Below are positions 36,242 to 44,157 of a stretch of 64,000 nucleotides of DNA, one piece after another. The DNA comes from JAIYCX01 sp964353175 (GTDB lineage: Bacteria; Bdellovibrionota_C; UBA2361; SZUA-149; DAOLCO01). Positions within the stretch are counted from its first letter, which is position 1, and every line of letters starts with the position of its first letter. Below the pieces are notes generated by a model. It made no database searches and was not told where the DNA came from. It saw only the letters and a list, made by a program, of their open reading frames with translations. The stretch spans positions 12,760 to 76,759 of the forward strand of contig CAYGUX010000012.1 in NCBI GenBank assembly GCA_964353175.1, written 5' to 3'. The translations under genes and the position numbers were made by a program.

Positions 36242-36541
36242 TAAAAAATATATTTAAATGAAGAGATTCTGTATTCTTCTACTCATACATCAGTTAAAAA
36301 TCGCTATATCTACTCGACGAATGCCTACCAATATACACGATAACTGAAGTCGTTTTAGCGTCAGCCTACCGAAATGTAAAGACTTGCGACAACATTCTCA
36401 TATCTGAAAGAAAGTAAACTTTACTTTATGTAATATTTTCTACTGGTTAAATGGGCGACTTAAGAATCCTGTCTATTGCGGTCTTTTGCGAAATATTAAG
36501 ATGGAAGACAAGCAGAAAGTATAAGATCTATCAATTAAACT

Positions 36542-36671
36542 AGATCAAAAGAGGCATTCCGTCTCATATCCCCCACGCCCAGCAACTGGAAGCATATCAA
36601 AGAACAGATCTAGGCGCTCTTTGGTTAAAATCTCTGCGCCATAATTGATTAACTCTTTAGGCCATGAAAAT
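36542..36671 (-). pseudogene. 3'-terminal remnant of a DprA-like gene
   Basis: Minus-strand frame PKELINYGAEILTKE to GYETECLF then TGA, about 38 codons, parallels the last codons of the intact DprA-like gene at 38341 (about 80% identical DNA with both silent and amino-acid changes). The body of this second copy is missing and the AbiE pair starts 40 nt away, so the AbiE genes appear to have replaced it. Confidence 0.7.
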
Positions 36672-36675
36672 GGCC

Positions 36676-36709
36676 TTGACTTTGTAAGAAAAACATAGTA
36701 GTTTTTCTT
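36676..36709 (+). promoter_or_regulatory. Promoter overlapped by operator palindrome before AbiEi
   Basis: TTGACT at 36676 is a -35 candidate. A perfect 9-bp dyad AAGAAAAAC / GTTTTTCTT (36686-36694, 36701-36709) covers the expected -10 region and ends 2 nt before the AbiEi start codon. AbiEi antitoxins repress their own promoter, so this is a likely binding site; the transcript would be nearly leaderless. Confidence 0.5.
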
Positions 36710-36711
36710 AT

Positions 36712-37317
36712 ATGAATTCTCACAAAAGCATAGAATCTCAGATACTTACAGAGATAAAGGCACGAGGCCGTGGTTCGGTTTTTGTTCCTACTGATTTTTT
36801 GAATTTTGGTAGTAGAGAAGCCATCGATCTAGCATTACACCGACTTGTTCAAAAGGGAACCATAAGAAGACTTACCCGCGGAATGTACGACTTTCCCAAG
36901 GTCCATAAAACACTTGGGCAACTAATGCCCTCAGCGGAGGCGGTAGCGAGTGCCTTGGCTGGTCGCGATCGGATACGTATTCAACCAGCGGGAGCATATG
37001 CCTCTAACCTATTGGGTTTATCAGAACAAGTTCCTGCAAAAATAGTTTTCCTTACTGATGGACCAAGTCGCGCGATAAATATTGATTCAATGACAATTCA
37101 GCTACGTAGAACTACCGCAAAAAATATGGAAACCGCAGGCCGTTTAAGTGGCCTTCTTATTCAAGCATTTAAAGAACTTGGAAAAGAAAACATCACAACA
37201 TCTCGACGTGAGCATTTAAGACGAACTATCCCCGCTAAAAAGCGTCATGAAATCTTAAAAGATATTAGATTTGCCCCCGAGTGGATGCGACCCATTTTAC
37301 AAGATCTAGCGGAGTAA
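36712..37317 (+). CDS. AbiEi-type antitoxin (DUF6088 family)
   Basis: 201 codons. N-terminal winged helix (DLALHRLVQKGTIRRLTRGMYDFPKV) and the C-terminal domain typical of DUF6088 antitoxins. Pairs with the nucleotidyltransferase toxin encoded just downstream, forming a type IV AbiE toxin-antitoxin system, which can act against phage. Its promoter has a dyad fit for autorepression. Confidence 0.85.
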   Translation: MNSHKSIESQILTEIKARGRGSVFVPTDFLNFGSREAIDLALHRLVQKGTIRRLTRGMYDFPKVHKTLGQLMPSAEAVASALAGRDRIRIQPAGAYASNLLGLSEQVPAKIVFLTDGPSRAINIDSMTIQLRRTTAKNMETAGRLSGLLIQAFKELGKENITTSRREHLRRTIPAKKRHEILKDIRFAPEWMRPILQDLAE

Positions 37318-37322
37318 CTAAT

Positions 37323-38339
37323 ATGATGCTTAAATTTCTAGAACTATCTTTAGAAGACAGAAGGCTATATTTTGAACAATCAGCTTTGCGTCGCAATATC
37401 TCACCAATTGTACTGGAGAAGGATTTCTGGGTTTGTTGGGTATTAAGAATTCTGTTTACATCCGATTTTGGCGATAATTTAGTATTTAAGGGCGGGACTT
37501 CTCTCTCTAAAGTTTTTGGATTAATTGATAGGTTCTCTGAGGATATAGACCTTTCATTATCCCCTGCATTCTTGGAACTCCCTGAGGCAAGCTCCAGCCG
37601 AACTCAGGCTAATAAGTGGATATTAAAGGCGGAGGCTGCTTGTGAGAATGCAGTTCAAACTAAGATCGCACCAGTATTAGAAGCAATAGTTGAATCTTTA
37701 CTCGGGAAAGCTGAAAATTTATGGTTTGAGTATCAACTTGATTCAAATACTAAATCACCGGTTTTACTTTTTCATTATCCCACCTTACAGCCTTCAGGAT
37801 TTGAATACCTCAAGCGATCAGTCAAACTTGAATTTGGTTCTCTTACAGATCAACAGCCAGTTGGTCGTCATCCTATTCTTCCTTGGATAGCTGAAACCTT
37901 TCCAGAAGCATTTATAGATTGGCATTGTGAAGTAATATCTTTAGAGTTAGAGCGTAGTTTTTGGGAAAAACTTACTATACTTCATGCCGAGTATCATAGA
38001 CCTACAGAGAAATCGATTCCCGATCGTTATTCTAGACATTATGCTGATTCGGCAGCTCTTGCTAGGCATCCAATTGCAAAGAAAGCACTTTTACAAGATG
38101 AACTTAGGGACCGAGTGGTTCAATGGAAAAGTAATTTTTTTGGTAGCTCCTGGGCTCACTATGAATTGGCAAAGCCAGGATCATTTCATCTAGTTCCCCA
38201 CCTAGATAGACAGGCTGTTCTACGTCGAGATTATCAAGCAATGCGAGATATGTACTTACTTGAACCTTTGTCCTTTGAGCAAATTCTCACCGCACTTAGC
38301 GAATTAGAAGATCAAATAAATCATCCTGAAAGAATTTAG
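37323..38339 (+). CDS. AbiEii-type nucleotidyltransferase toxin
   Basis: 338 codons from ATG at 37323, chosen because GGAG lies 8 nt upstream and the AbiEi stop is just before it; the frame is open to 37281. Nucleotidyltransferase motifs FKGGTSLSKVFGLIDRFSEDIDLSL are complete, and KLTILHAEYH lies in the later domain. Toxins of this group transfer nucleotides, some of them to tRNA ends. The gene stops 1 nt before the convergent DprA-like gene. Confidence 0.88.
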   Translation: MMLKFLELSLEDRRLYFEQSALRRNISPIVLEKDFWVCWVLRILFTSDFGDNLVFKGGTSLSKVFGLIDRFSEDIDLSLSPAFLELPEASSSRTQANKWILKAEAACENAVQTKIAPVLEAIVESLLGKAENLWFEYQLDSNTKSPVLLFHYPTLQPSGFEYLKRSVKLEFGSLTDQQPVGRHPILPWIAETFPEAFIDWHCEVISLELERSFWEKLTILHAEYHRPTEKSIPDRYSRHYADSAALARHPIAKKALLQDELRDRVVQWKSNFFGSSWAHYELAKPGSFHLVPHLDRQAVLRRDYQAMRDMYLLEPLSFEQILTALSELEDQINHPERI

Positions 38340-38340
38340 A

Positions 38341-39034
38341 TCAAAATAGGCATTCCGTCTCATATCCCCCACGTCCCCCAACTGGGAGCATCTCAAAGAA
38401 CTGGTCTAAGAGTTCTTTGGTTAAAACCTCAGCACCAAAATTGATTAACTCTTTAGGCCATGAAAGGTACTGATTGTTTACTAGAGATTCCATCAAAAAA
38501 TAGTGGTCGGCCTAACCGAATCGCTTCCCATCCTTGATGGATTGTTCCGCTTTTCTCCCCTGCTTCTACTATTACTGTAGCATCTGAAATTAGAGCCATT
38601 GTCTTATTACGCAGAATGAAGTTTTTAGGGGAAATTTTACTAGTAATTGAAAATTGGGAAATTAGTAAGTGCTCCCTTGCAATATGCTCTTGGAGTTCGG
38701 AGTTTTTTCTGGGGTAAACCTGATTAAGTGGTGTACCGATATCGGCTACCGTCTTTCCACCCATTTCTATGGTTGCGGTATGAACGGCGGTATCTATACC
38801 TTCAGCTAATCCACTAATAACTATCCCTCCCCTACTAACAACAGTCCTTGCTAAAGACTGGGCCCTCTTGATTCCTAGTTCCGTAGGTTTCCTAGTTCCA
38901 ATAATTGATACACTCATGTGTTTTTGTAAAATAGACATATCCCCTTGAATATAAAGTTCCCTAGGGGCATTCTTAGCCTCTACCTCGTTCAAAGGGCCTA
39001 ATAGTTCTTCTGGAGTTAGGGTCTGGTATTCCAT
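38341..39034 (-). pseudogene. DprA-like protein with frameshift at a T6 run
   Basis: Rossmann fold of the DprA/Smf type: SVSIIGTRKPTELGIKRAQSLA, GIVISGLAEGIDTAVHTATIE, GTPLNQVYPRKNSEL and ATVIVEAGEKSGTIHQGWEAIRLGRPLFF. At the T6 run near 38494 the frame breaks and stops at 38453 (last 13 codons unrelated); one base less restores MESLVNNQYLSWPKELINF through GGYETECLF ending at 38341. So it is a broken gene, a sequencing slip, or a slippage site. DprA loads RecA on single-stranded DNA, and short homologues occur in mobile defence loci. Confidence 0.75.
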
Positions 39035-39085
39035 GCTTAGAGTTTGACATACACATAAGGGAAATCCAATTTATTAATGCAACAA

Positions 39086-39352
39086 TCATCCTTCCATAGA
39101 AAGGGATTCTTTCAACTTACCTAAGGCTATATTCCTCTTCTCTTCTGACATCCTTTTTATGTTACTTAACTTCCATTGAAGACCAGGCAAATTTTCAATG
39201 CCTTCAATTCCTAGGGCCTGCCAATTAGGATTGCCCTCTTTTATGGAAATTAGAAAAGCTTTTTCATCTTTACTTAAATCTTTTCTAAGAATCTTAAGCA
39301 TAGTGTCTCTTGCATCTAATAAAGCCTTTAACTCAACCGGTTCAGAAGTCAT
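39086..39352 (-). CDS. Small helical partner of the nucleotidyltransferase
   Basis: 88 codons, mostly helical and charged, no membrane segment (SKDEKAFLISIKEGNPNW, then GLQWKLSNIKRMSEEKR). It starts 9 nt after the stop of the nucleotidyltransferase gene, in an operon with it. Small proteins at this position commonly accompany AbiEii/DUF1814 enzymes; function not known. Confidence 0.65.
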   Translation of the reverse strand: MTSEPVELKALLDARDTMLKILRKDLSKDEKAFLISIKEGNPNWQALGIEGIENLPGLQWKLSNIKRMSEEKRNIALGKLKESLSMEG

Positions 39353-39361
39353 TCCAATAAA

Positions 39362-40009
39362 TTATTTCTCAAAGATTTCACTTATATCCTTCAAGTTTGG
39401 TGACAATAGCTCATTCATAGGTCGGGAATGGGAAGCTAGGTACACTATAAAGGCTTTTCTAATCTTATCTGTTATACCTTCGTTATTTAGAAGAATCATC
39501 ACATCATACAAATCTCTGGGATGTTGGCGATCGAGGGCCGCGCAGAGTTTACCTCCGTAAATATCGGCATTTGAAAGACAGTTTATTTTGGCATAGGCGT
39601 TAAATTCTCTTTGGGCTTTTTCACATAACACTACTTCACGAATTGGATAAACTGATCCTCTAAGAACAAAGTTAATCTCAACTTTAATCTGAGCTCTCTG
39701 GTAGTCAACTGTAAATGTCGTTGGGCCTGGGGTACCTGGAGCCTGACGAGACATCACTTTTGATCCTTGTAGTGAGGACTCTATTTGTTTCTTTAATCGA
39801 CCTATAGCAAGTGAGATCTGGGAGAATGTTTCCTCTCTTCCGAGCAAGGGAAGAAAAGTAAGGTCAATATCAACTGACAACCTAGGCATATCTCTGATAA
39901 AAAGATTAATGCCGGTTCCACCTTTTAGGGCAAAAGCTTTTTCATGAGCGACGATAGGTAGTACTTTCAAAAGTAAGTCAACTTGTAAATGATAATTTGA
40001 ATTTTTCAT
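39362..40009 (-). CDS. AbiEii/AbiGii-family nucleotidyltransferase
   Basis: 215 codons. Catalytic block LKGGTGINLFIRDMPRLSVDIDLTFLP places the Gly-Gly and two Asp metal ligands as in the AbiEii family, and RDLYDVMILL is the later conserved Asp region. Probable toxin of the second AbiE-type set; its antitoxin candidate is the 40739 gene, separated by a HAD gene. Confidence 0.82.
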   Translation of the reverse strand: MKNSNYHLQVDLLLKVLPIVAHEKAFALKGGTGINLFIRDMPRLSVDIDLTFLPLLGREETFSQISLAIGRLKKQIESSLQGSKVMSRQAPGTPGPTTFTVDYQRAQIKVEINFVLRGSVYPIREVVLCEKAQREFNAYAKINCLSNADIYGGKLCAALDRQHPRDLYDVMILLNNEGITDKIRKAFIVYLASHSRPMNELLSPNLKDISEIFEK

Positions 40010-40034
40010 TCCAAAACAATATTTGGGGGTAGTA

Positions 40035-40643
40035 TCATGAAAATCGGGTATTGATTAATTCTCGCACTTCATTAAAACTTGATGCAATAGCAAAAGGATT
40101 TCCCTCCATAACTCTTTCCCTACTATGAAAACCAAAAGAGCATGCTATGGTTTTTAAGGATGCGCTATGTGCTTCCCTAATATCACCCAACGTATCGGTT
40201 ACAAAAACACAAGAATTAACATCAATATTATGTTTCTCAAACAACACTCTAAATTTATCCAATTTAGAGTGTCCAGCTTCATAAGCTAGAACTTCTTTAA
40301 AATTACCCCTGAGTCCATTTCTCTCTAAATAACTTCCGATATTCTTAAATGTATTCGAGCTTACAATATATAAGTCAAATTCGTCAGATAGAAGTTCTAT
40401 TTGTAGTTTAATTTGATTGTCCACTATGAGGCTCTCAAATTGTTGGGCCTCAAGATTCCTAAATTTTTCTCTCTGAGTTTCCGTTAACTCCTTGCCAACT
40501 CTATCTAAGATGTTCCCGTCGAAAAAAGCTCGATAGTCATCTCTTGAAGATTGAGGACTTAATTGATTGAATATTCCATATGCCAGTTCGAAAGTATCGT
40601 GAATGACACCATCAAAATCAAATATGACTGCCTTAATAATCAT
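40035..40643 (-). CDS. HAD-superfamily hydrolase
   Basis: 202 codons. First motif VIFDFDGVIHDT, second DLYIVSSNTF, third around SKLDKFRVLF, fourth VFVTDTLGDIREA: a complete phosphatase of the phosphoglycolate-phosphatase type with a helical cap. It stands within the AbiE-type operon, where it may be cargo or play a part in the system. Confidence 0.85.
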   Translation of the reverse strand: MIIKAVIFDFDGVIHDTFELAYGIFNQLSPQSSRDDYRAFFDGNILDRVGKELTETQREKFRNLEAQQFESLIVDNQIKLQIELLSDEFDLYIVSSNTFKNIGSYLERNGLRGNFKEVLAYEAGHSKLDKFRVLFEKHNIDVNSCVFVTDTLGDIREAHSASLKTIACSFGFHSRERVMEGNPFAIASSFNEVRELINTRFS

Positions 40644-40738
40644 AAAGTATCTCCATTAACTCTCATTCAACAAGGGCTACTCCCTCTCGATTTAAATATC
40701 CTAGCTTCAGAATAGTTCTCCATCATAATTTAAATCTT

Positions 40739-41509
40739 TCATTCTGCTCCCTCAAATTGAAATATCGATTCTGGCACAACTAGTTGATACTTTTTGTTAA
40801 GTTTCCCGCCGGGGATAAGGTGCCTGACTCCCTTTCCAAGATCTATCTGTTTTTGGTCTATTGCTTTGGCCCATTCATGACCACAAACTTCTGCAAGTAG
40901 AAGAAACAATCGTTTAGCTTTGACTGACTTACAATATTTTAAGAGTTTTACTACCTCTTTAGGGTTTGAGTTCGTAAGTCCACCCATTAATTCTTTAGCT
41001 TCATCTAGAGATTGATTTTTAGGAACTAAACTTAAAAGTTCAAGCATCGCCCGAACATCATTTGAAACAAGTACCTCACTATTAGGACTATCTAAGCTTA
41101 CTAATCCTTCTGATAAATGAGGCTCTAAAAATTTCTCTCCTACTAAATGTATTTCTTCATCCCACTTATAATTCAAAAACCATGCTGGCAATCTACCTAC
41201 TTCCCCAAATATCCAGATGGTTTGTTTCCCCTGTCTTATATAGTGTCCCCTACCTCTTATCTCTAAAGCAGATCTTCCCCCAATATGAACATTAAGTTTT
41301 AAGTCCTGTTGAAGCGCATAGAAAGCACCGATAAGAGTTGGTTCGTCTTTTGGTCTCATTAAAGCCCCGCTACCTATGGACTTCAACCAGCCAGAGTATC
41401 GATAGCGATTGAGTAAATCCTGGGAATAGCCCAGCTCTTTTAAGGCAGAAACAGCCCTCACCCCATTGGGAGGCCAAGAATCCAATAATTGCTTTATTTT
41501 TATACCCAT
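40739..41509 (-). CDS. AbiEi-family antitoxin-like regulator
   Basis: 256 codons from ATG at 41509, which is preferred because the ATG at 41530 lies inside an operator-like dyad. N-terminal winged helix (SALKELGYSQDLLNRYRYSGWLKSIGSGALMRP) followed by the AbiEi domain with LNVHIGGRSALEIRG. First gene of the minus-strand operon with the HAD, nucleotidyltransferase, small and DprA-like genes. Confidence 0.8.
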   Translation of the reverse strand: MGIKIKQLLDSWPPNGVRAVSALKELGYSQDLLNRYRYSGWLKSIGSGALMRPKDEPTLIGAFYALQQDLKLNVHIGGRSALEIRGRGHYIRQGKQTIWIFGEVGRLPAWFLNYKWDEEIHLVGEKFLEPHLSEGLVSLDSPNSEVLVSNDVRAMLELLSLVPKNQSLDEAKELMGGLTNSNPKEVVKLLKYCKSVKAKRLFLLLAEVCGHEWAKAIDQKQIDLGKGVRHLIPGGKLNKKYQLVVPESIFQFEGAE

Positions 41510-41530
41510 ATGCTTACCGTGAGTAAGCAT
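41510..41530. promoter_or_regulatory. Operator-like dyad before the AbiEi-like gene
   Basis: ATGCTTAC and GTAAGCAT are perfect 8-bp arms around a 5-nt spacer, ending 1 nt from the likely start codon at 41509. A natural autorepression site for the AbiEi-like protein. Confidence 0.5.
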
Positions 41531-41570
41531 AGCATGTCTTTCTTAAATTGTCACTTTATTATTTAGGTGA

Positions 41571-41593
41571 TTTGGTTACTTAAAGTAACCAAA
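41571..41593. promoter_or_regulatory. 23-nt perfect palindrome in the divergent region
   Basis: TTTGGTTACTT and its exact complement AAGTAACCAAA around a central A. It lies between the minus-strand AbiEi-like operon and the first plus-strand cassette, a place suited to an operator. T-rich sequence follows, but the stem is AT-rich, so a terminator role is less likely. Confidence 0.4.
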
Positions 41594-41608
41594 TAGGAGT
41601 TTTTTAGT

Positions 41609-42025
41609 TTAGTGTACCTATATAGAGGCATACTACATCTTTATTTGTCAAAATGGCCGGCTTCTTTTCATAATGTAAGCTAGTAGCTAAGTGTACCTTT
41701 ATATAGTTATTGGCTATGATCTATGAAAATTGAATCTGGGAAGAAGCAAATTTCTAGTCTCTAATAGAGGAACGGCTTTTCTATTAGAGACATAGAGAGG
41801 GAATAAGGTTTACTTTAGGTTTTTTCTAGTTGATCTACTTTTGTAGTTCCTAGATATAAAGTTTTATTATTATCGTGTTAAAATAGAAATTGGAGCTGTG
41901 AACTTTTGTGGAGAATCTTCTCTAGAAATGTTCACAGCATGGATAGACGTTCTATCCATTTTTCAATTTTTCCTCTGCAAGGAGGCAAGCCTTGACAGGC
42001 TTAAATTTTCTGAAGGATCACGGAA
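41609..42025 (+). promoter_or_regulatory. Cassette unit A: palindrome, promoter, boxA-type leader with five hairpins
   Basis: A degenerate GTGTACC/GGCATAC palindrome (41609-41634) is followed by -35 TTGTCA (41645) and -10 CATAAT (41669). Motif 1 at 41718-41746 reads GATCTATGAAAATTGAAT then CTGGGAAGAAG. Hairpins: GTCTCTAATAGA arms (41757-41791), motif 2 at 41801-41830, GCTGTGAAC/GTTCACAGC (41895-41938), ATGGATAGA/TCTATCCAT (41939-41959) with T5-CAA-T5 behind it, and AAGCC/GGCTT (41988-42003). AAGGAT near 42013 is the ribosome-binding site. Confidence 0.65.
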
Positions 42026-42508
42026 ATGACTATTATTCTACTCCCGAACTTCCGTCCACCGTTAGAAATTGCGTTAGGCGATTTCTTGTTGCAAGCACTT
42101 CATCCTAGGCATTACCAACGAGATTTCGAAGCTCTGACCTCCATCAAGAATACTCATCGGGGAATAATTGACCCTGCTAATTTCTGGCCTGAGGAAGTTC
42201 GTACCCTTGAGGATAATTTGAGGGATTTAACCAAAGATTTTGGAGAGTTTGAAGATGGAATTGCTTATCGTTACTCCATTCTTTCGCCAGATGAAGCGTC
42301 TTATGATGGCTGTTTGTACATTCGGCCAACCAATAATCCTGAGCGCTACGATGCTTGTATAGAATTCTGGTTTAAGAGTAGCAAAAGAGAACTGGAAGCT
42401 ACCTTTCTTCCGGTAGTTAAAACTTGGCTACTGGGAGTCTGGGGATTTAAATCTTTGGCCTTTCCTGGGAGAGAGATTCCTTGGGATTCGTACCATAATC
42501 ACTCCTAA
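42026..42508 (+). CDS. Hypothetical protein of cassette unit A (160 aa)
   Basis: Start ATG with AAGGAT about 7 nt upstream. Mixed alpha/beta soluble protein; the C-terminal part (FLPVVKTWLLGVWGFKS then AFPGREIPWDSY) reminds me of small uncharacterised proteins sometimes annotated as acetyltransferase-like, but I cannot assign a family. Single gene between a structured leader and a strong terminator, codon use slightly richer in G+C than the chromosome. Confidence 0.7.
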   Translation: MTIILLPNFRPPLEIALGDFLLQALHPRHYQRDFEALTSIKNTHRGIIDPANFWPEEVRTLEDNLRDLTKDFGEFEDGIAYRYSILSPDEASYDGCLYIRPTNNPERYDACIEFWFKSSKRELEATFLPVVKTWLLGVWGFKSLAFPGREIPWDSYHNHS

Positions 42509-42540
42509 TTGAATCTCTCAATTGGCTTTTGCAATAGCAA

Positions 42541-42592
42541 ACACGAGATGTGGCAAGGGCCTACTGCCCCCTCTCGTGTCTTTTTTATTTTT
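42541..42592 (+). terminator. Terminator of cassette unit A
   Basis: ACACGAG (42541-42547) pairs with CTCGTGT (42573-42579), with an inner GGGC/GCCC stem, and is followed by CTTTTTTATTTTT. Confidence 0.85.
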
Positions 42593-42593
42593 A

Positions 42594-42698
42594 ATTCCCC
42601 TACTCCCTATACTCTGAAACGGGATAAATCCTACAATCAAAATTCCCTTATTAAGCGGGCCTAGTAGCTGTTCAGGGGTTAGGGTCTGGTATTCCATG
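42594..42698 (-). pseudogene. DprA-like 5'-end remnant plus repeated block, after unit A
   Basis: Read on the minus strand from ATG at 42698, MEYQTLTPEQLLGPLN repeats the first 16 codons of the DprA-like gene at 39034 with few changes, then passes into a block (ILIVGFIPFQSIGSRG) that recurs at 43980 and 44955 but not in the intact gene. A decayed or internally deleted DprA gene closing each cassette is the simplest reading. Confidence 0.6.
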
Positions 42699-42768
42699 GA
42701 AAGAGTTTATATTCTTTGGGTTAAAAGTGATATTGGTGAATTAACGTCTTATAATTACTCGGACTATC

Positions 42769-43156
42769 GATGTAGTGTGCCTCTATAGAGGCACACTACA
42801 TCTTTATTTGTCAAAAATTCCGGCCTCTTCTCATAACCTACTTATGTAGTTGGGGCTCTTTACAGAAGACTCTCGTCTATGATCTTTGAAAATTGAATCA
42901 GGGTAGAAGAGAGATTCCGCGTCTTCTTTCAGTTGCTATCAAGCACCTGACGGAAGACGCGATAGAGCTTTTAATTATAAGGTTTTTAGCATCGTGTTCA
43001 GAAGGCCGTCTACGGCTTCTAGGATTCTTTCTGGTTAAAAGTCTATGAGAAGCGCAGAGAAGTTTTTTTCTGCGCTTCTCATAGGTAAAAAGATCACCAG
43101 CACACTAAGCGCCGTGCTGATGATCCAAACTAAATCTAAACAGAAAGGAATGCGCT
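42769..43156 (+). promoter_or_regulatory. Cassette unit B: 34-nt palindrome, promoter, boxA-type leader with four hairpins
   Basis: A perfect 34-nt palindrome (42769-42802, core GTGTGCCTCTATAGAGGCAC) precedes -35 TTGTCA and -10 CATAAC. Motif 1 at 42881-42909 reads GATCTTTGAAAATTGAAT then CAGGGTAGAAG. Hairpins: CGCGTCTTC/GAAGACGCG (42918-42961), AGAAGGCCG/CGGCTTCT (43000-43020), a 16-bp perfect stem with CTATGAGAAGCGCAGA (43043-43084) and GATCA.CAGCAC/GTGCTG.TGATC (43092-43125). Partial motif 2 near 42975. Confidence 0.65.
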
Positions 43157-43834
43157 ATGCCGTCTACAAAACAGTTGACAGAGGAAGATCTCCAACGGTT
43201 CCAAGGGGGAAACCTCTCCGTCATCAATCCGGGAGAAGACTACCACTTCGAGGGAATCATCGAAACAGCCACGGTTGAAGGTGAAGACCTGATGATCACT
43301 TGTTCCAAAATGGAGCGAGTCAGCGGAACCGGTGGTGTCGGCGACGGTCAGCTCGACTACGCCGTCAATATTGCTCATTCTCAGGTCACGGTCGAGTCCG
43401 CTCGAATCGTCATTAAACCGATGTTCTCAGAAGAAACGGCCACCTTGACGTGCAATGCGGAAGCTGCATTGACTGCCGATGCAACCCATCCGGTCGAACG
43501 AACACTGACCAAATACATCGGTGGCGACATCGAGGTTAATGATGGCCCTGGTCCGATCGGTGACGCTCATCGTGGTCCGATCACCGAAGCAACCGTCGTT
43601 GATGAAGTTCTCGTTGTGAAGTGTGACTGGGTTGGGTTCAGACCGCAGTCTACCGGTCGATACCAGGCAACTACTCGCAAAGAGTTCCGGATTTACCTAC
43701 CACTCTTTAATGTGACGCAACCCGATGACCGGGGTCGACTCATTATGAACACCAACGGCCTTCAGAAGTTGATTTTGTTCTATCCAGTGGGAGGTAGAAA
43801 ACTTTCTCGGAAGTCCGTTGCAGATCTCGACTGA
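43157..43834 (+). CDS. Hypothetical protein of cassette unit B (225 aa)
   Basis: AAAGGAA 8 nt before ATG. No signal peptide; beta-rich with short Thr/Val strands (GEDLMITCSKMERVSG, VVDEVLVVKCDWVGF) and perhaps two similar halves. Family not recognised. Its G+C, well above 50%, contrasts sharply with the AT-rich leader on both sides, so the coding part came from elsewhere while the flanks are shared with units A and C. Confidence 0.65.
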   Translation: MPSTKQLTEEDLQRFQGGNLSVINPGEDYHFEGIIETATVEGEDLMITCSKMERVSGTGGVGDGQLDYAVNIAHSQVTVESARIVIKPMFSEETATLTCNAEAALTADATHPVERTLTKYIGGDIEVNDGPGPIGDAHRGPITEATVVDEVLVVKCDWVGFRPQSTGRYQATTRKEFRIYLPLFNVTQPDDRGRLIMNTNGLQKLILFYPVGGRKLSRKSVADLD

Positions 43835-43877
43835 GTTCGCCCCCGAGCATCCTACCCTCTGCTCACAAAACCAAGAT

Positions 43878-43975
43878 GACACGAAGCTGAGTAAGGGGTG
43901 GTAGGTCCCTATGCTCATAAAACCCAGAGGTTAAACTTAAAGGTTTAAAGGCTCATCGTGTCGTTTTCATTTTAA
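43878..43975 (+). terminator. Terminator region of cassette unit B
   Basis: GACACGA (43878-43884) pairs with TCGTGTC (43956-43962), enclosing smaller stems (AAGGG/CCCT and GAG/CTC), and T-rich sequence GTTTTCATTTT follows. Unusually long for a terminator. Confidence 0.6.
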
Positions 43976-44079
43976 AATCCCCTACTCCCTATACTCAGGA
44001 ACGGGGTAAATCCTACAATCAAAATTCTATTATTAAGCGGGCCTAATAGTTCTTCTGGAGTTAGGGTCTGGTATTCCAT
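43976..44079 (-). pseudogene. DprA-like 5'-end remnant plus repeated block, after unit B
   Basis: Same arrangement as after unit A: from ATG at 44079, MEYQTLTPEELLGPLN, identical in protein to the intact gene's start, then ILIVGFTPFLSIGSRGF and a stop. About 85-90% identical DNA to the 42594 copy. Confidence 0.6.
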
Positions 44080-44157
44080 GATCTGGACTTTATATTCTTT
44101 TCCCTGATTAGGATATTATTGAATTAACGTCCTATAATTACTGGGACTACCTATCTG

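Noticed and set aside
43045..43278. 77-codon frame overlapping the start of the unit B gene
   Set aside because: It reads through the hairpins of the leader and lies out of frame with the better-supported 43157 gene.
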